A program made the translations under genes and the position numbers. A DNA stretch of 64,000 nucleotides, from positions 620,001 through 684,000 of the forward strand of contig CAWGDF010000001.1 in the NCBI GenBank assembly GCA_963821275.1. Direction: 5' to 3'. The first letter of the stretch is position 1, and the number at the start of each line of letters is the position of its first letter. This DNA comes from JACVRW01 sp963821275. GTDB lineage: Bacteria; Actinomycetota; Thermoleophilia; Solirubrobacterales; Thermoleophilaceae. The notes under the pieces were generated by a model. That model did no database searches. It saw only the letters and a program-made list of their open reading frames with translations, and was not told the DNA's origin. Below, piece by piece: positions 51,042 through 60,090 of this stretch.

Positions 51042-52535
51042 TCAGCGGTCGGTCAGCGCCGCGGTGCCTCCGAGCACGCCGGTGTACAGGACCCCCTTGG
51101 GGCTGATGGCCAGCCCCGCGTAATGGACGTTGAACAGCCGGCCGGTGCCCATGAGACGGCGCCAGACCGTGCGGCCGCTGAAGAAGTCGACCGCGGTGAG
51201 GTACCAGCGGTCCGGCGTGCCGGCCGGCTTGGTGTACAGATAGACGAGACCGTTGGCCAGTGACAGCTTGGGCACCGTGCTGGGGGAGATCTCGCGCGAG
51301 GTCCACACCTTGCGGCACCCCCGGCCGTTGCGCCTGATGTCGACTCGGGTGACGCCCGGCGCGGTCGTGTTCCCGCCCTCGGTCGCGAACGGCGGCGGCG
51401 CGTAGCCGTAGTTGTTCTCGACGATCATCGAGCGGCCGGTGGCGATGATCGAGTTCTCGGTGGCGCTCGCGCCCTTGCGGAAGACCGGCTGCTCGCACAC
51501 GCGCCGGCGCTGGCCGTGGCGCAGCCGCCGCGCTCGGCGCAGCACCACGACCTGCATGGGGTCGGCGTTGTCGGTGATCGACAGGTAGCGCCGTCCCATC
51601 AGGGTGGGGGTGGTGCCCGAGCCCGCGTCGAACTGACCCGGCTTCTTGATGCCGACGTTGTCGTAGCGCACCCGCCAGCTGATCCTCGGCCGTCCGCCGC
51701 GGCCCGCGTCGAAGCGGTACTGGGCCTGGTCGGTGACCACGAAAACACCGCCGCTGTCGTCCACCGCGAACGAGTTGCCGATCGCCTCGCCGGTGCGCCG
51801 CGTGCCCAGCACTCTGCCGCTGCGCCGGTCGAGCGCTCCGACCAGGCCGTGCTTGCGCGAGACGAACCACAGCCGCCCGGACCAGTCGGGCAACGCGGAG
51901 TTGAGCTGGTCGTCCGGCGCGAGGACCCCGCGCAGGTCGTAGGTCCGCACCCGGCGCCAAGTGCCGTTCGTGAGCGCCACGACGAAGATCCTCCGGCCCA
52001 CCGCCACCACGGCGCGGTCCCGGTGGTCGAGGTAGAAGTACGCGCCACCCACTGCCTCGAAAGGCGTGAGGCCCGGAGGGATCACGCGATCCGGCAACCG
52101 GTGCTGGGCGATCGTGTCGAGCGTACGCGGGTCCATCATCCGCAGGTACACCTGGGCGGCGGTCACACATGTGGTCACGAGCCGGCCGCGGCGGTCGAAC
52201 GCGATCGTGATGCCGCACGATCCGAGGCCGATCGGGCCGCCGAAGAACTGGGAGAACAGGCGCGTGCGGCGGCCCAGCGGACCCGACGTGCGATAGGTGT
52301 CGGTCTGGTAGGCGTCGTTGTGGACGTTCGAGCGCCCGTTGGCCGCCATGTACGGATGGCGAGGCACCCTCGGCGCCGCGACCGGTCGCGGGCGGGCCAT
52401 CCGGCCGCTGAAGCGGTCCAGCCCGGCCAGCTCCGCCTGGTCCTGCGGGATCGGCGGGGCGCCAGCGGCGGGCGCGGAGCCGGCGAGCGCCAGGAGGCCG
52501 GCCAGAACGAGTGCGCAGGCGCGGCAAGAAGGCAT
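51042..52535 (-). CDS. Secreted beta-propeller-like protein, unknown ligand
   Basis: The product is 497 residues. A signal peptide (CALVLAGLLALAGSAPAAGA) is followed by repeated strand units of the PQQ/YncE type: ITIAFDRRGRLVTTCVT, NSALPDWSGRLWFVSRKHGL, GNSFAVDDSGGVFVVTDQAQ, SLANGLVYLYTKPAGTPDRW, VHYAGLAISPKGVLYTGVLG. The W-G-x-L-W/V-F-V repeats point to a beta-propeller. No catalytic motif is evident. It may bind a small molecule or act as a periplasmic or surface sensor. Its start is divergent from the LuxR gene 57 bp away. Confidence 0.7.
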   Translation of the reverse strand: MPSCRACALVLAGLLALAGSAPAAGAPPIPQDQAELAGLDRFSGRMARPRPVAAPRVPRHPYMAANGRSNVHNDAYQTDTYRTSGPLGRRTRLFSQFFGGPIGLGSCGITIAFDRRGRLVTTCVTAAQVYLRMMDPRTLDTIAQHRLPDRVIPPGLTPFEAVGGAYFYLDHRDRAVVAVGRRIFVVALTNGTWRRVRTYDLRGVLAPDDQLNSALPDWSGRLWFVSRKHGLVGALDRRSGRVLGTRRTGEAIGNSFAVDDSGGVFVVTDQAQYRFDAGRGGRPRISWRVRYDNVGIKKPGQFDAGSGTTPTLMGRRYLSITDNADPMQVVVLRRARRLRHGQRRRVCEQPVFRKGASATENSIIATGRSMIVENNYGYAPPPFATEGGNTTAPGVTRVDIRRNGRGCRKVWTSREISPSTVPKLSLANGLVYLYTKPAGTPDRWYLTAVDFFSGRTVWRRLMGTGRLFNVHYAGLAISPKGVLYTGVLGGTAALTDR

Positions 52536-52592
52536 CGCGCGACCCTATCCGGACTCGGCAAAGCCGGAGCCGCTCTGGGATCATCGGCGCAC

Positions 52593-54245
52593 ATGGGGGT
52601 CACGGCCCCGGATGATCTGCTCCGCGACGGCCGCCAGGCGCTCGCCAAGGGCGACTGGGAGGCGGCCCAGGCCTGCTTCGAGGAGGCTTCCGACCTCGAC
52701 GAGAGCCCCGAGGCCCTCGACGGGCTGAGCCAGGCCGTCCACTTCCAGGGCGACCACGCGCGCGCGATCGATCTGAAGGAGCGGGCGTTCGCCGGGTACA
52801 CCCGGGCCGGCAAGTCGGCCGAAGCCGCTGAGCTGGCTCGCTGGCTGGCCTTCCTGCACGGCTCGGTGCACGGGAACATGGCCGCGGCCAGCGGATGGAT
52901 GGCTCGCTCCGAGAGCCTCATGGAAGGACTGGAAGAGTGCGCGGCCCACGGCTGGCTCGCGCTCGACCGCGCACCTTTCTCCGACGACCCGGCCGAGCGC
53001 GAGCGCTGCGCGCTGGCGGCGAGACAGATCGCGCGGCGCTTCGGGGACCGCGATCTCGAGTTCAGCGCCCTGGCGCTGCTGGGTGACGCCTACGTGGCCT
53101 CGGGGCGGGTGGCCGAGGGAATGGCGATGCTCGACGAGACGATGGCTGCCGTGTCGGGTAACGAAGTGACCAAAATCGGCGCCGTCGGGGAGATCTATTG
53201 CCGGCTGCTGGGCGCATGCGAGAGGGCGTCCGACGTGAGGCGTGCCGAGCAGTGGATGGCGGCGGCTAGGCGCACCGTCGCCTGGACTGATTTCGTGCCT
53301 CCCACCTGCCGCAGCCACTACGGAGGCATCCTCATCGCCATCGGGCACTGGGCGGAGGCGGAGGCGGAGCTGGTCGCGGCCCTCCAAGCCTTCGAGAAGG
53401 GCTACCGCGCAGCCCGTATCTCACCTGTGGTGCGGCTGGCGGACCTGCGACTGCGCCAGGGTCGGCTCGACGAGGCCGAGCACTTGCTGGAGGACTGCGA
53501 CTGGCATCCCGCTGCGAGGCGGGTGCTGGCCGGCATCGCGCTCGCCCGAGGCCGGCACGCTCTGGCCGAGGATCGCGCGCGCCTGTGCCTCGAAGCCGAG
53601 AACCCTTCCGACCCCGGGTGCGCCCCGCTGCTCGAGCTGCTCGCGGAGATCCAGCTCGCCCGCGACCGGCGCGACGACGCCGGCGAGACCCTCGCGCGGC
53701 TGGTCGCGCTGGCCCGCCGCTCCGGGGACGATCGAGCCGGTGCCTACGCCGAGCTCGCGACCGGCAGGCTGAGGGCTGCCGAGGGAGACGAAGGCGCGGC
53801 CTCGCACCTGCAGGCCGCTCTCGAGCGATTCTCGGCGCTCGAGCTGCCGCTCGAGTCCGCCCGGGCGAGGCTCGAGCTGGCTCGGGCGATTTCGACGCGC
53901 GCGCCCGACGCCGCGGTCGCCGAGGGCCGGCAGGCCCTCCGGACCTTCGAGCGCCTCGGGGCCGGCGCCGACGCGGACCGGGCGGCCGCTCTGTTGCGGA
54001 GCCTCGGCGCCGCGGGCCGCGCTCGCCCGCGGCGCCAGGGAGCTCTGACCACTCGCGAGAACGAGGTCCTGGGCCTGTTGGCGGCCGGCTGCTCGAACGC
54101 GGAGATCGGTGAGCGCCTCTACATCAGCCGGCGCACCGCGGAGCATCACGTGGCCAGCATCCTCTCCAAGCTCGGGCTGCGCAGCCGCGCCGAGGCAGCT
54201 GCCTACGCGCTCCGCACGCCGCCTGAAGAACCGGTAGCGGAATAG
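52593..54245 (+). CDS. LuxR-family regulator with TPR sensor region
   Basis: The product is 550 residues. It has N-terminal TPR-like repeats (LAKGDWEAAQACFEEASDLD, FQGDHARAIDLKERAFAGYT) up to about 480, then a LuxR HTH (LTTRENEVLGLLAAGCSNAE, SRRTAEHHVASILSKLGLRS). It is a different branch from the pair at 23816/57162, with HTH type AEHHVASIL. A -10-like GATCAT lies 8 nt before the ATG. Downstream after 69 bp, on the same strand, is a SnoaL-like gene, a probable target. Confidence 0.85.
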   Translation: MGVTAPDDLLRDGRQALAKGDWEAAQACFEEASDLDESPEALDGLSQAVHFQGDHARAIDLKERAFAGYTRAGKSAEAAELARWLAFLHGSVHGNMAAASGWMARSESLMEGLEECAAHGWLALDRAPFSDDPAERERCALAARQIARRFGDRDLEFSALALLGDAYVASGRVAEGMAMLDETMAAVSGNEVTKIGAVGEIYCRLLGACERASDVRRAEQWMAAARRTVAWTDFVPPTCRSHYGGILIAIGHWAEAEAELVAALQAFEKGYRAARISPVVRLADLRLRQGRLDEAEHLLEDCDWHPAARRVLAGIALARGRHALAEDRARLCLEAENPSDPGCAPLLELLAEIQLARDRRDDAGETLARLVALARRSGDDRAGAYAELATGRLRAAEGDEGAASHLQAALERFSALELPLESARARLELARAISTRAPDAAVAEGRQALRTFERLGAGADADRAAALLRSLGAAGRARPRRQGALTTRENEVLGLLAAGCSNAEIGERLYISRRTAEHHVASILSKLGLRSRAEAAAYALRTPPEEPVAE

Positions 54246-54314
54246 GTGGATCCACCGATGCGCCGCACACGGGTCGGGCGCATGCTGCTCGAACCCGACG
54301 AGAGGAGAACTCTC

Positions 54315-54740
54315 ATGTCCGGCGGTGAAGCGAACAAGGCAGCGGCTCGACGCTTCCTGGAGACCGCAGAGCACGGCAACTTCGACGTCCTCGATTCGAT
54401 CGTCAGCCCGGACTACGTGCTCCACGATGCGAACGCTCCCGATGAGGTGCGCGGTCCCGAGGGTGCCAAGCAGATGGTGGAGTCCTACCGGGCCGCTTTC
54501 GGACTCCGGGTGACGATCGAGGACCAGTTCGCGGACGGCGACTTCGTGACCACCCGCTACACGATGCGAGGCAAGCACCACGGGGAATTCATGGGCATCC
54601 CGGCCACGGGCCGGGAGGGCAGTTCCTCCGGGATCTGCATCAGCCGCTTCCGCGACGGCAAGATCGTCGAGGAGTGGGAGGTCTTTGACGCCCTGGGCGT
54701 GCTGCAGCAGATCCAGGCCGTCCCGGTCAGCTCGGAGTGA
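54315..54740 (+). CDS. SnoaL-like (NTF2-fold) protein
   Basis: The product is 141 residues, with GAGAGGAG 9 nt before the ATG. Motifs are AARRFLETAEHGNFDVLDSI, SPDYVLHDANAPDEVRGPEG, DFVTTRYTMRGKHHGEFMGI and EEWEVFDALGVLQQI. These match the SnoaL/ester-cyclase group, in which one His/Asp pair in the cone-shaped pocket does chemistry on polyketides or other ligands. Many members have unknown substrates. It directly follows a LuxR regulator. Confidence 0.85.
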   Translation: MSGGEANKAAARRFLETAEHGNFDVLDSIVSPDYVLHDANAPDEVRGPEGAKQMVESYRAAFGLRVTIEDQFADGDFVTTRYTMRGKHHGEFMGIPATGREGSSSGICISRFRDGKIVEEWEVFDALGVLQQIQAVPVSSE

Positions 54741-54822
54741 TGCCCGAGACGGTGTCCCGTAATACGGCCGTGTCCGCGTAGACGCGTCCCCGGACCAGCT
54801 TTCCGTCCCGGAACTCAAAAGC

Positions 54823-57063
54823 TCACGCTCCGGGCGGCCTGACGTTCTGACTGCTGCGGAAGATGTTGTGCGGGTCCCAGCGCTGCTTGAGTTCCTGGAG
54901 GCGAGCATAGCCCTGGGGTCCGAAGGCCGCCACGACGCGCTCGCGGCCCTCGTCGCCGATGAAGTTGACGTACACGCGCCCCGTCGTGAACGGCTTCAGG
55001 GCCGCCGAGAGCTCCCGCGTCCAGGCGATGTTGGCCTCGTCGTCGGCCACGTCCGGCCAGAGCGACGTGATGTGGATGTTGAACGGCGCCCCGCGCTCGG
55101 CGATCGCCATCGTGCCGTCAGGGACCCGGGCGGGGGCACCGCCGCCCGGGAGGGTCAGGATCTGGGTCAGGGGCGAGGGAGCGGTCAGGTGGAAGCGGCA
55201 CATCACGTCGATCGCCTCGTCGGGCAGCCCGGAGAGGAAATCGCCCGTCCAGTAGTTGCGCAGGCCCGCCGGATAGGCCGGGTCGATGAGCTGTTGCAGC
55301 GCCACGTACGGCATCGGTCCGACCGCGTCCAGCGCGGGGGGGCCGAACTCGCGCAGCGGGCGCAGGGCCTTCTCGCCCTCCTCGGGAGGGCCGGCGTAGC
55401 AGAGGACCACGCCCACCACCGGCTTCCCGCGCACCGGCTCGGGCACGAACTCCTCGTGCGGTGCGGTCAATAGGCAGACACCCGAGCCGACTTCGTCCGG
55501 TGCGACCGCCATCACCTCGCGGAAGTTCCGCAGCACGTCCGCCGCCAGCGGAGCCGGGTACATCAGGAGGCCGCCCAGCACGGTCGGGCCGATCGGATGC
55601 AGGCGAAGCTCGAAGGCCGTGGCCACCCCGAGGTTGCCGCCGCCGCCGCGTGTGCCCCAGAAGAGGTCCGGGTTCTCGCTCTCGGACGCCCTGACGAGGT
55701 CGCCGTCCGCCGTGACCAGCTCTACCGCGAGCAGGTTGTCCACCGTGTAGCCGTAGGCGCGCTCGATCCAGCCCGAGCCACCGCCGAGGGCGAGGCCGGC
55801 CAGGCCGGTGGTCGACACACGGCCGCCGGTCACCGCGAGGCCGTGCTCCTGGGTGGCGGCGTCGAGCTCGCCCCAGGTCAGCCCGGCCTCGGCGCGGCAG
55901 GTGCCTGCCGCCGGATCGACCGCGACCCCCTTCATGGGGCGCAGGTCGATCGTCACGCCGTCGTCGCACACCGCGTTACCGGTGACGTTGTGGCCGCCGC
56001 CGTAAACCGACAGCGGCAGGTCGCGCTCGCGTGCGAAGCGGATCGCCGCCGATACGTCGGCCGCGTTCGCGCAGCGGGCGATGAGCGCGGGCCGGCGGTC
56101 GATCAGGCCGTTGTAGACCTGGCGCAGCTCGTCGTAGCGCGCGTGTCCGCGGTCGACGACCTCGCCGCCGAACCCGGAGCCCGCCAGCTCGTCGGCGTCG
56201 ACCAGGGCGGCGCGAAGCGCGCGCAGGAACGGGCCGGGCTGCTCGACGGGGGGATCGTCCGCACAGTCCTCGATCACCCGCAGCGGCCAGTCGTGACGCG
56301 CGCCGGCGGCCTCGGCCACCGCGAGCGGCGTGGCGAGGTCATGCCGGCCCCAGATCAGCGTGGTGGGAACGTCGATCCGGTTCAGCTGGTCCGCGGGAAT
56401 CGGCGGGCCGCCGAACTGCTCCATGAGCGCGCCGAGCCCCGCCGCCACACGGGGCGTCCTGATGAGCTCGAGGTTGCAGGCCTCGAACGCCTCCCAGCGG
56501 TCGGCCATGTCGGCGCGCAGGCGGTCGAGATCGAGCGCGCACTGCCGCCAGAGGGCCGTGTGGGTCGCCCCGGCCGGGCTGCCGAGAAACGCGTGCAGGG
56601 CGTCTCCGAACTCCGGGGCGGGCTCGAACGGGACGAGCCCCAGGGAATCCACGAGCACCAAGCGGGACAGCAGGCCGGGCCGGGCGGCCGCGAAGCGGGC
56701 CGCGATGGCGCCCCCGAGCCCATAGCCGACCAACGCCGGGGGCGAGCTGCAGGTCTCGTCGATCAGGGCCCCGAGCCACGCCAGCACGCGCTCGGCGTCG
56801 AGCGGCCCGTCGGCCGACTCCGATGTGCCCTGGTCCGGCAGGTCGGGGGCGATCACGCGATGGTCTTCGAGGAGCCCGGGGAGCGTCCAGGCCCAGTGCG
56901 CCGCGTTGCCGGCCGGGCCGTGGAGCAGCACGACCGGCGGCCCCTCACCGCCCTCGAAGACCGCTGTCGACACGCCGTCCAGCTGCAGCCGGCGCTCCGT
57001 GACGGGGATTCCGGCGAGCAGGCGCCCGCGCTGTGCGTCGATGGTGGTGCCCAGGGTGGTCAT
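54823..57063 (-). CDS. Pseudo-alpha/beta-hydrolase fused to FAD-linked oxidoreductase
   Basis: The product is 746 residues from the ATG at 57063; an earlier in-frame start at 57141 is less likely. Residues 20-290 are an alpha/beta hydrolase fold: GPPVVLLHGPAGNAAHW, VIAPDLPDQGTS, ALVGYGLGGAIAARFAA, TTLIWGRHDLATP. The nucleophile position in the elbow is Gly115 instead of Ser, and the usual G-H-x-P His is replaced (CADDPPVEQP, Asp269/270). Residues about 305-746 are a complete BBE-type FAD oxidase: LSVYGGGHNVTG (His358), GLALGGGSGWIERAYGYTVD, GGGGNLGVATAFELRLHP, WDPHNIFRSSQNVRPPG. The hydrolase part is likely catalytically dead and could bind substrate or a partner. It follows the LuxR gene at 57162 by 98 bp. 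Confidence 0.88.
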   Translation of the reverse strand: MTTLGTTIDAQRGRLLAGIPVTERRLQLDGVSTAVFEGGEGPPVVLLHGPAGNAAHWAWTLPGLLEDHRVIAPDLPDQGTSESADGPLDAERVLAWLGALIDETCSSPPALVGYGLGGAIAARFAAARPGLLSRLVLVDSLGLVPFEPAPEFGDALHAFLGSPAGATHTALWRQCALDLDRLRADMADRWEAFEACNLELIRTPRVAAGLGALMEQFGGPPIPADQLNRIDVPTTLIWGRHDLATPLAVAEAAGARHDWPLRVIEDCADDPPVEQPGPFLRALRAALVDADELAGSGFGGEVVDRGHARYDELRQVYNGLIDRRPALIARCANAADVSAAIRFARERDLPLSVYGGGHNVTGNAVCDDGVTIDLRPMKGVAVDPAAGTCRAEAGLTWGELDAATQEHGLAVTGGRVSTTGLAGLALGGGSGWIERAYGYTVDNLLAVELVTADGDLVRASESENPDLFWGTRGGGGNLGVATAFELRLHPIGPTVLGGLLMYPAPLAADVLRNFREVMAVAPDEVGSGVCLLTAPHEEFVPEPVRGKPVVGVVLCYAGPPEEGEKALRPLREFGPPALDAVGPMPYVALQQLIDPAYPAGLRNYWTGDFLSGLPDEAIDVMCRFHLTAPSPLTQILTLPGGGAPARVPDGTMAIAERGAPFNIHITSLWPDVADDEANIAWTRELSAALKPFTTGRVYVNFIGDEGRERVVAAFGPQGYARLQELKQRWDPHNIFRSSQNVRPPGA

Positions 57064-57161
57064 GGCGGCGACGGTACGACCGCCGGGGCCGCTGCGCATC
57101 GCCCGGATCCACCAATCCGGCGGCACCTGCCGCGTGGTCAAATCTGACCACGCCCGCCCGG

Positions 57162-58790
57162 TCAGACGAGGTCGTGCACGTGCGCAAAGGCGCCCGCCGC
57201 GGTCCGCGACGAGACGCCGAGCTTGGCGAAGATGTTCTGGAGGTGGCGCGCGACCGTGTGCTCGCTGATCACGAGCCGCTCCGCGATATCGCGGTTGCTG
57301 CTGCCCACGGCCACGAGTCTCAGCACCTCGAGCTCGCGCGCGGTGAGGCCGTGAGAGCCGCCCGCCGGGGCGCTCGACTCGAGGCGCGCGAGGTCCGGCG
57401 CCGCGCCGAGCCGCTCGAAGACCTCGCGGGCGGCGTCGCGCTCCAGGACCGCGCTGTCCTCGTCGCCCAGCGCGGCGCAGGCCGAGCCCATCAGCTCCCG
57501 CGCGCGGGCCGCCTCGTAGGGGGCCTCGATCTCCTGCCAGGCTCCCCAGGCCTCACGCAATGCGCCGAGGGCCGCCCCGGCGCGGCCACCGGCGAGTTCG
57601 ACCGCCCCTCGCGCGTGGGCCGCCATCGCCCCGAGCAGGCCGCCTCCGGTGCGCTCCGCGATTGCCTGCAGCTCCCGCGCGGCGTCGTCTGCCGCCTGCG
57701 GGTCGCCGCCGGCGAGCATGACCTCGACGGCGGCGAGCAGCAACTCGGCGCGCCGCGAGGACGGCGCGCCTTCGGCCAGCAGCCGGCGGATGGAAGCCGC
57801 GGCCGCAGCGCCGTTGCCCTGGGCCAGGCGCAGGAGGGCCAGGCCGGGCTGCGGCTCCTGCCCGAGCCTGCTCGCCTCGCGGTAGGCCTCCTCCGCCGCG
57901 GGGAACTCTCCCCTCAGGCGGTGGACGTCGGCCCTGACGTAGGCGGCCTCCGCCACCGCGCGCCGGTCCTTTCCCTCCGCTCGGCGGGCGGCCTCCGCGG
58001 CCTCGGCCAGGGACTCCGCCCACGCCCCATGCGTCTGCATGATCTGCGCGCGGTGGACACGGCAGACCCCCGTGAAGGCGACCAGATCGGGTTGTCGATC
58101 GCACCAGGCGGACAGCGCCGCCGTCCACTCCTGCGCGCGGCGCAGCTCGTACGCCGCGCGACAGCCCAAGATCACCCCGCAGTAGACGAAGCCGCTGACG
58201 ATCGGTGACAGATCGCCGGCGGTGACTGCCACCATCGCCTCGTCGAGCAGTCCGAGACCCTCCGCGGTCCGTCCCTGCTTGATCAGCAGCGTCCCCTGAT
58301 CCTGGGCGGCCAGGGCCGCCAGGTCAGGGTCGGCGAAGCGCTCGCCGGTCGCCCGGGCCTCGGCTCCGAGTGCGATCGCCGCCTCCAGGTCGCCCGCCGC
58401 CGCCTGTTCGAACATCGCGGGCAGGAGCAGATAGCCGCGCTCGGCGCAGTCGTCCTCCTCGCGGTCCAGCAGCCTCCGGGCGCGGGCCAGCCAGCCGCCT
58501 GCCGGGCCCTCCTCCCCGCGCAGGAAGAGGTGCATGCCCGACCAGAAGGCGCAGCGGGCGGCCTGTCGCATGGTGCCGTCGTCCAGATGCGCGCGGTAGG
58601 CACGCTCCAGGAAGCTCAGGTGCTCCTGCTGGCGGCCGCGCATGTAGGCCGCGGTGGCGAGCAGCTCGAGGTCGGCCGCCGCCAGAGGAACGATGCGATC
58701 GGCGCCGGCGAGATGGAGTTGAGCGTCGGCCCAGGCGCCTCTCGCGTAGGCGTCGCGTCCCCGTTGGAGTTCGTCGCTGCCTTCCACCAC
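57162..58790 (-). CDS. LuxR-family regulator with long TPR-like sensor region
   Basis: The product is 542 residues from a GTG. It is similar end to end to the 23816 protein: DAYARGAWADAQLHLAGADR, RCAFWSGMHLFLRGEEGPAG, EWTAALSAWCDRQPDLVAFT, YREASRLGQEPQPGLALLRL. The HTH is LTARELEVLRLVAVGSSNRD, SEHTVARHLQNIFAKLGVSS. It lacks a P-loop. The fusion oxidoreductase gene follows on the same strand, as the small protein follows its paralogue, so the paralogues may control different effectors. Confidence 0.88.
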   Translation of the reverse strand: MVEGSDELQRGRDAYARGAWADAQLHLAGADRIVPLAAADLELLATAAYMRGRQQEHLSFLERAYRAHLDDGTMRQAARCAFWSGMHLFLRGEEGPAGGWLARARRLLDREEDDCAERGYLLLPAMFEQAAAGDLEAAIALGAEARATGERFADPDLAALAAQDQGTLLIKQGRTAEGLGLLDEAMVAVTAGDLSPIVSGFVYCGVILGCRAAYELRRAQEWTAALSAWCDRQPDLVAFTGVCRVHRAQIMQTHGAWAESLAEAAEAARRAEGKDRRAVAEAAYVRADVHRLRGEFPAAEEAYREASRLGQEPQPGLALLRLAQGNGAAAAASIRRLLAEGAPSSRRAELLLAAVEVMLAGGDPQAADDAARELQAIAERTGGGLLGAMAAHARGAVELAGGRAGAALGALREAWGAWQEIEAPYEAARARELMGSACAALGDEDSAVLERDAAREVFERLGAAPDLARLESSAPAGGSHGLTARELEVLRLVAVGSSNRDIAERLVISEHTVARHLQNIFAKLGVSSRTAAGAFAHVHDLV

Positions 58791-58832
58791 GGCTGCCCAC
58801 CAAGCTTCGCAGTCCGTGGCGGGAACGAGGTG

Positions 58833-59432
58833 TCAGGCGGCAAGGCCAAGGTGAACGGCGAACGCGAGGACGGCGACGCGCCCGGCTACGGCCAGCCACC
58901 GGCGCACACCAGCGGTGAGCCTGCGACCTCCGTGGCCGGCCGCCAGGCCGAGCGCGAGATGCCAGGCCGCGGAGGCTGCGCCCACACCCAGCGCGAAGGC
59001 GGCCGCCGCGGCCGGCCCGCCGAGCGACAGCGACGCGGCGACGGCCGCGAACGACGCGATCGTGAGCGGATTGGCCACGGTGATCCCGAGGAAGCGCGAG
59101 TAGAGCCTGCCCGCCGGGAGCGCCCTCGGCGGCTCGGGCCTCGCACGGAGGGCGATCAGGCCGTGTATGGCGATCGTCCCCAGGGCGACCGCGGCGACGA
59201 GACGGATCTCGGCCTGGTGGCCGGCCAGGGCCGCTCCGGCGGCCCCTCCGGCCGCAACCGCGACCACGGCAAAGGCCAGGTCCGCACTGGCCACCCCCAT
59301 GCCGGCAGCAACCCCCGCCCGCGGGCCGGCGACCGCCGCGGCCTCGACCAGCAGGACGCTCACCACTCCCACCTGCATTGCGATGGCCAGCCCGGCGGCC
59401 AGGCCGGCGAAGATGGCTGTCGAAGCATCCAT
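58833..59432 (-). CDS. LysE/RhtB-family exporter
   Basis: The product is 199 residues with about six hydrophobic helices. The N-terminus FAGLAAGLAIAMQVGVVSVL, then AAGMGVASADLAFAVVAVAA, and the loop FLGITVANPLTIASFAAVAA (NP-T motif) are typical of LysE-type amino-acid exporters. The usual G-PGP box is changed to MQVGV, which is a weak point in the assignment. It is divergent from an Lrp-type regulator, the classic lysE-lysG-like arrangement, with 48 bp between the GTG and the exporter start. Confidence 0.75.
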   Translation of the reverse strand: MDASTAIFAGLAAGLAIAMQVGVVSVLLVEAAAVAGPRAGVAAGMGVASADLAFAVVAVAAGGAAGAALAGHQAEIRLVAAVALGTIAIHGLIALRARPEPPRALPAGRLYSRFLGITVANPLTIASFAAVAASLSLGGPAAAAAFALGVGAASAAWHLALGLAAGHGGRRLTAGVRRWLAVAGRVAVLAFAVHLGLAA

Positions 59433-59480
59433 CGCGTCACAGCTCTAGCGCGGCCACGGCGTGATCGCAAGTATCAGGCG

Positions 59481-59960
59481 GTGTTGGCTGCGATAATCGC
59501 GGTTATCGAGCCGATCGACGACGAAATCCTCAGGCTGCTCCGCGCCGACGGACGCCTGTCGTGGCGCGACCTGGGCGCGGCCGTGGGCCTGAGCGCCAAC
59601 GCCGCCGCCGCCCGGGTGCGGCGCCTTCGTCGCGCAGGAGTCATCACCGGCTTCACGGCCACGATCGACCCGGCGGCGGGCGGGCGGCGCCTGGAGGCGC
59701 TGGTCGGCGTGACCCTGGCGCCGAGCACCGACTCCGACCGCTTCGCCATGGCCGCCGCCCGCCTCGAGGCGGTGACCGAGGTCCTGCACCTGACCGGTGC
59801 GCCCGACTATCAGCTGCGGATCGCCTGCCGTGACACCGCCGAGCTGGACGCCCTGCTGCGCTCACTGCGCCGGCGGCTGGGCGCCGCCGACACCGAGACC
59901 ACCATCATCCTGCGCTCCGGGCCCCCGGCGCCCGACGGATCGACAAGATTGGGGGCGTGA
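59481..59960 (+). CDS. Lrp/AsnC-family transcription regulator
   Basis: The product is 159 residues from GTG 59481, but the family-like N-terminus begins IEPIDDEILRLLRADGRLSW at 59505. The HTH is LGAAVGLSANAAAARVRRLR, followed by the RAM/AsnC ligand domain (TEVLHLTGAPDYQLRIACRD, LDALLRSLRRRLG). It probably senses an amino acid and controls the divergent LysE exporter. A palindrome at 59491-59508 sits at the 5' end, so the true start may be downstream of it (see findings). Confidence 0.85.
   Translation: MLAAIIAVIEPIDDEILRLLRADGRLSWRDLGAAVGLSANAAAARVRRLRRAGVITGFTATIDPAAGGRRLEALVGVTLAPSTDSDRFAMAAARLEAVTEVLHLTGAPDYQLRIACRDTAELDALLRSLRRRLGAADTETTIILRSGPPAPDGSTRLGA
59491..59508. promoter_or_regulatory. 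Palindrome/-10 overlap at the Lrp start
   Basis: CGATAA and TTATCG flank TCGCGG. The left arm contains a GATAAT-type -10. It lies between the divergent lysE and lrp coding regions, in the right place for an autoregulatory operator. Confidence 0.45.
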
Positions 59961-60090
59961 GCTCCTCCCGCGATGACGAGCTCGGGAAGGGGAGAGAGCG
60001 GGTGGTCCGGCACGCGAACCAGGACGGGCGCATCCGCCTCTTCCTCCGAGCTCGAGGAGGAGGCGGAGCGGCCTGTCCAGGTTGTGTCCC

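Noticed and set aside
51516..52592. Open + strand frame before the LuxR gene, antisense to the propeller gene
   Set aside because: No family-like sequence; the propeller protein on the minus strand has a signal peptide and regular repeats.
58833..59432. LysE call doubted because the GPGP motif is changed
   Set aside because: The size, six-helix profile, NP-T loop and divergence from an Lrp regulator still make LysE the best explanation, so the call was kept with lower confidence.
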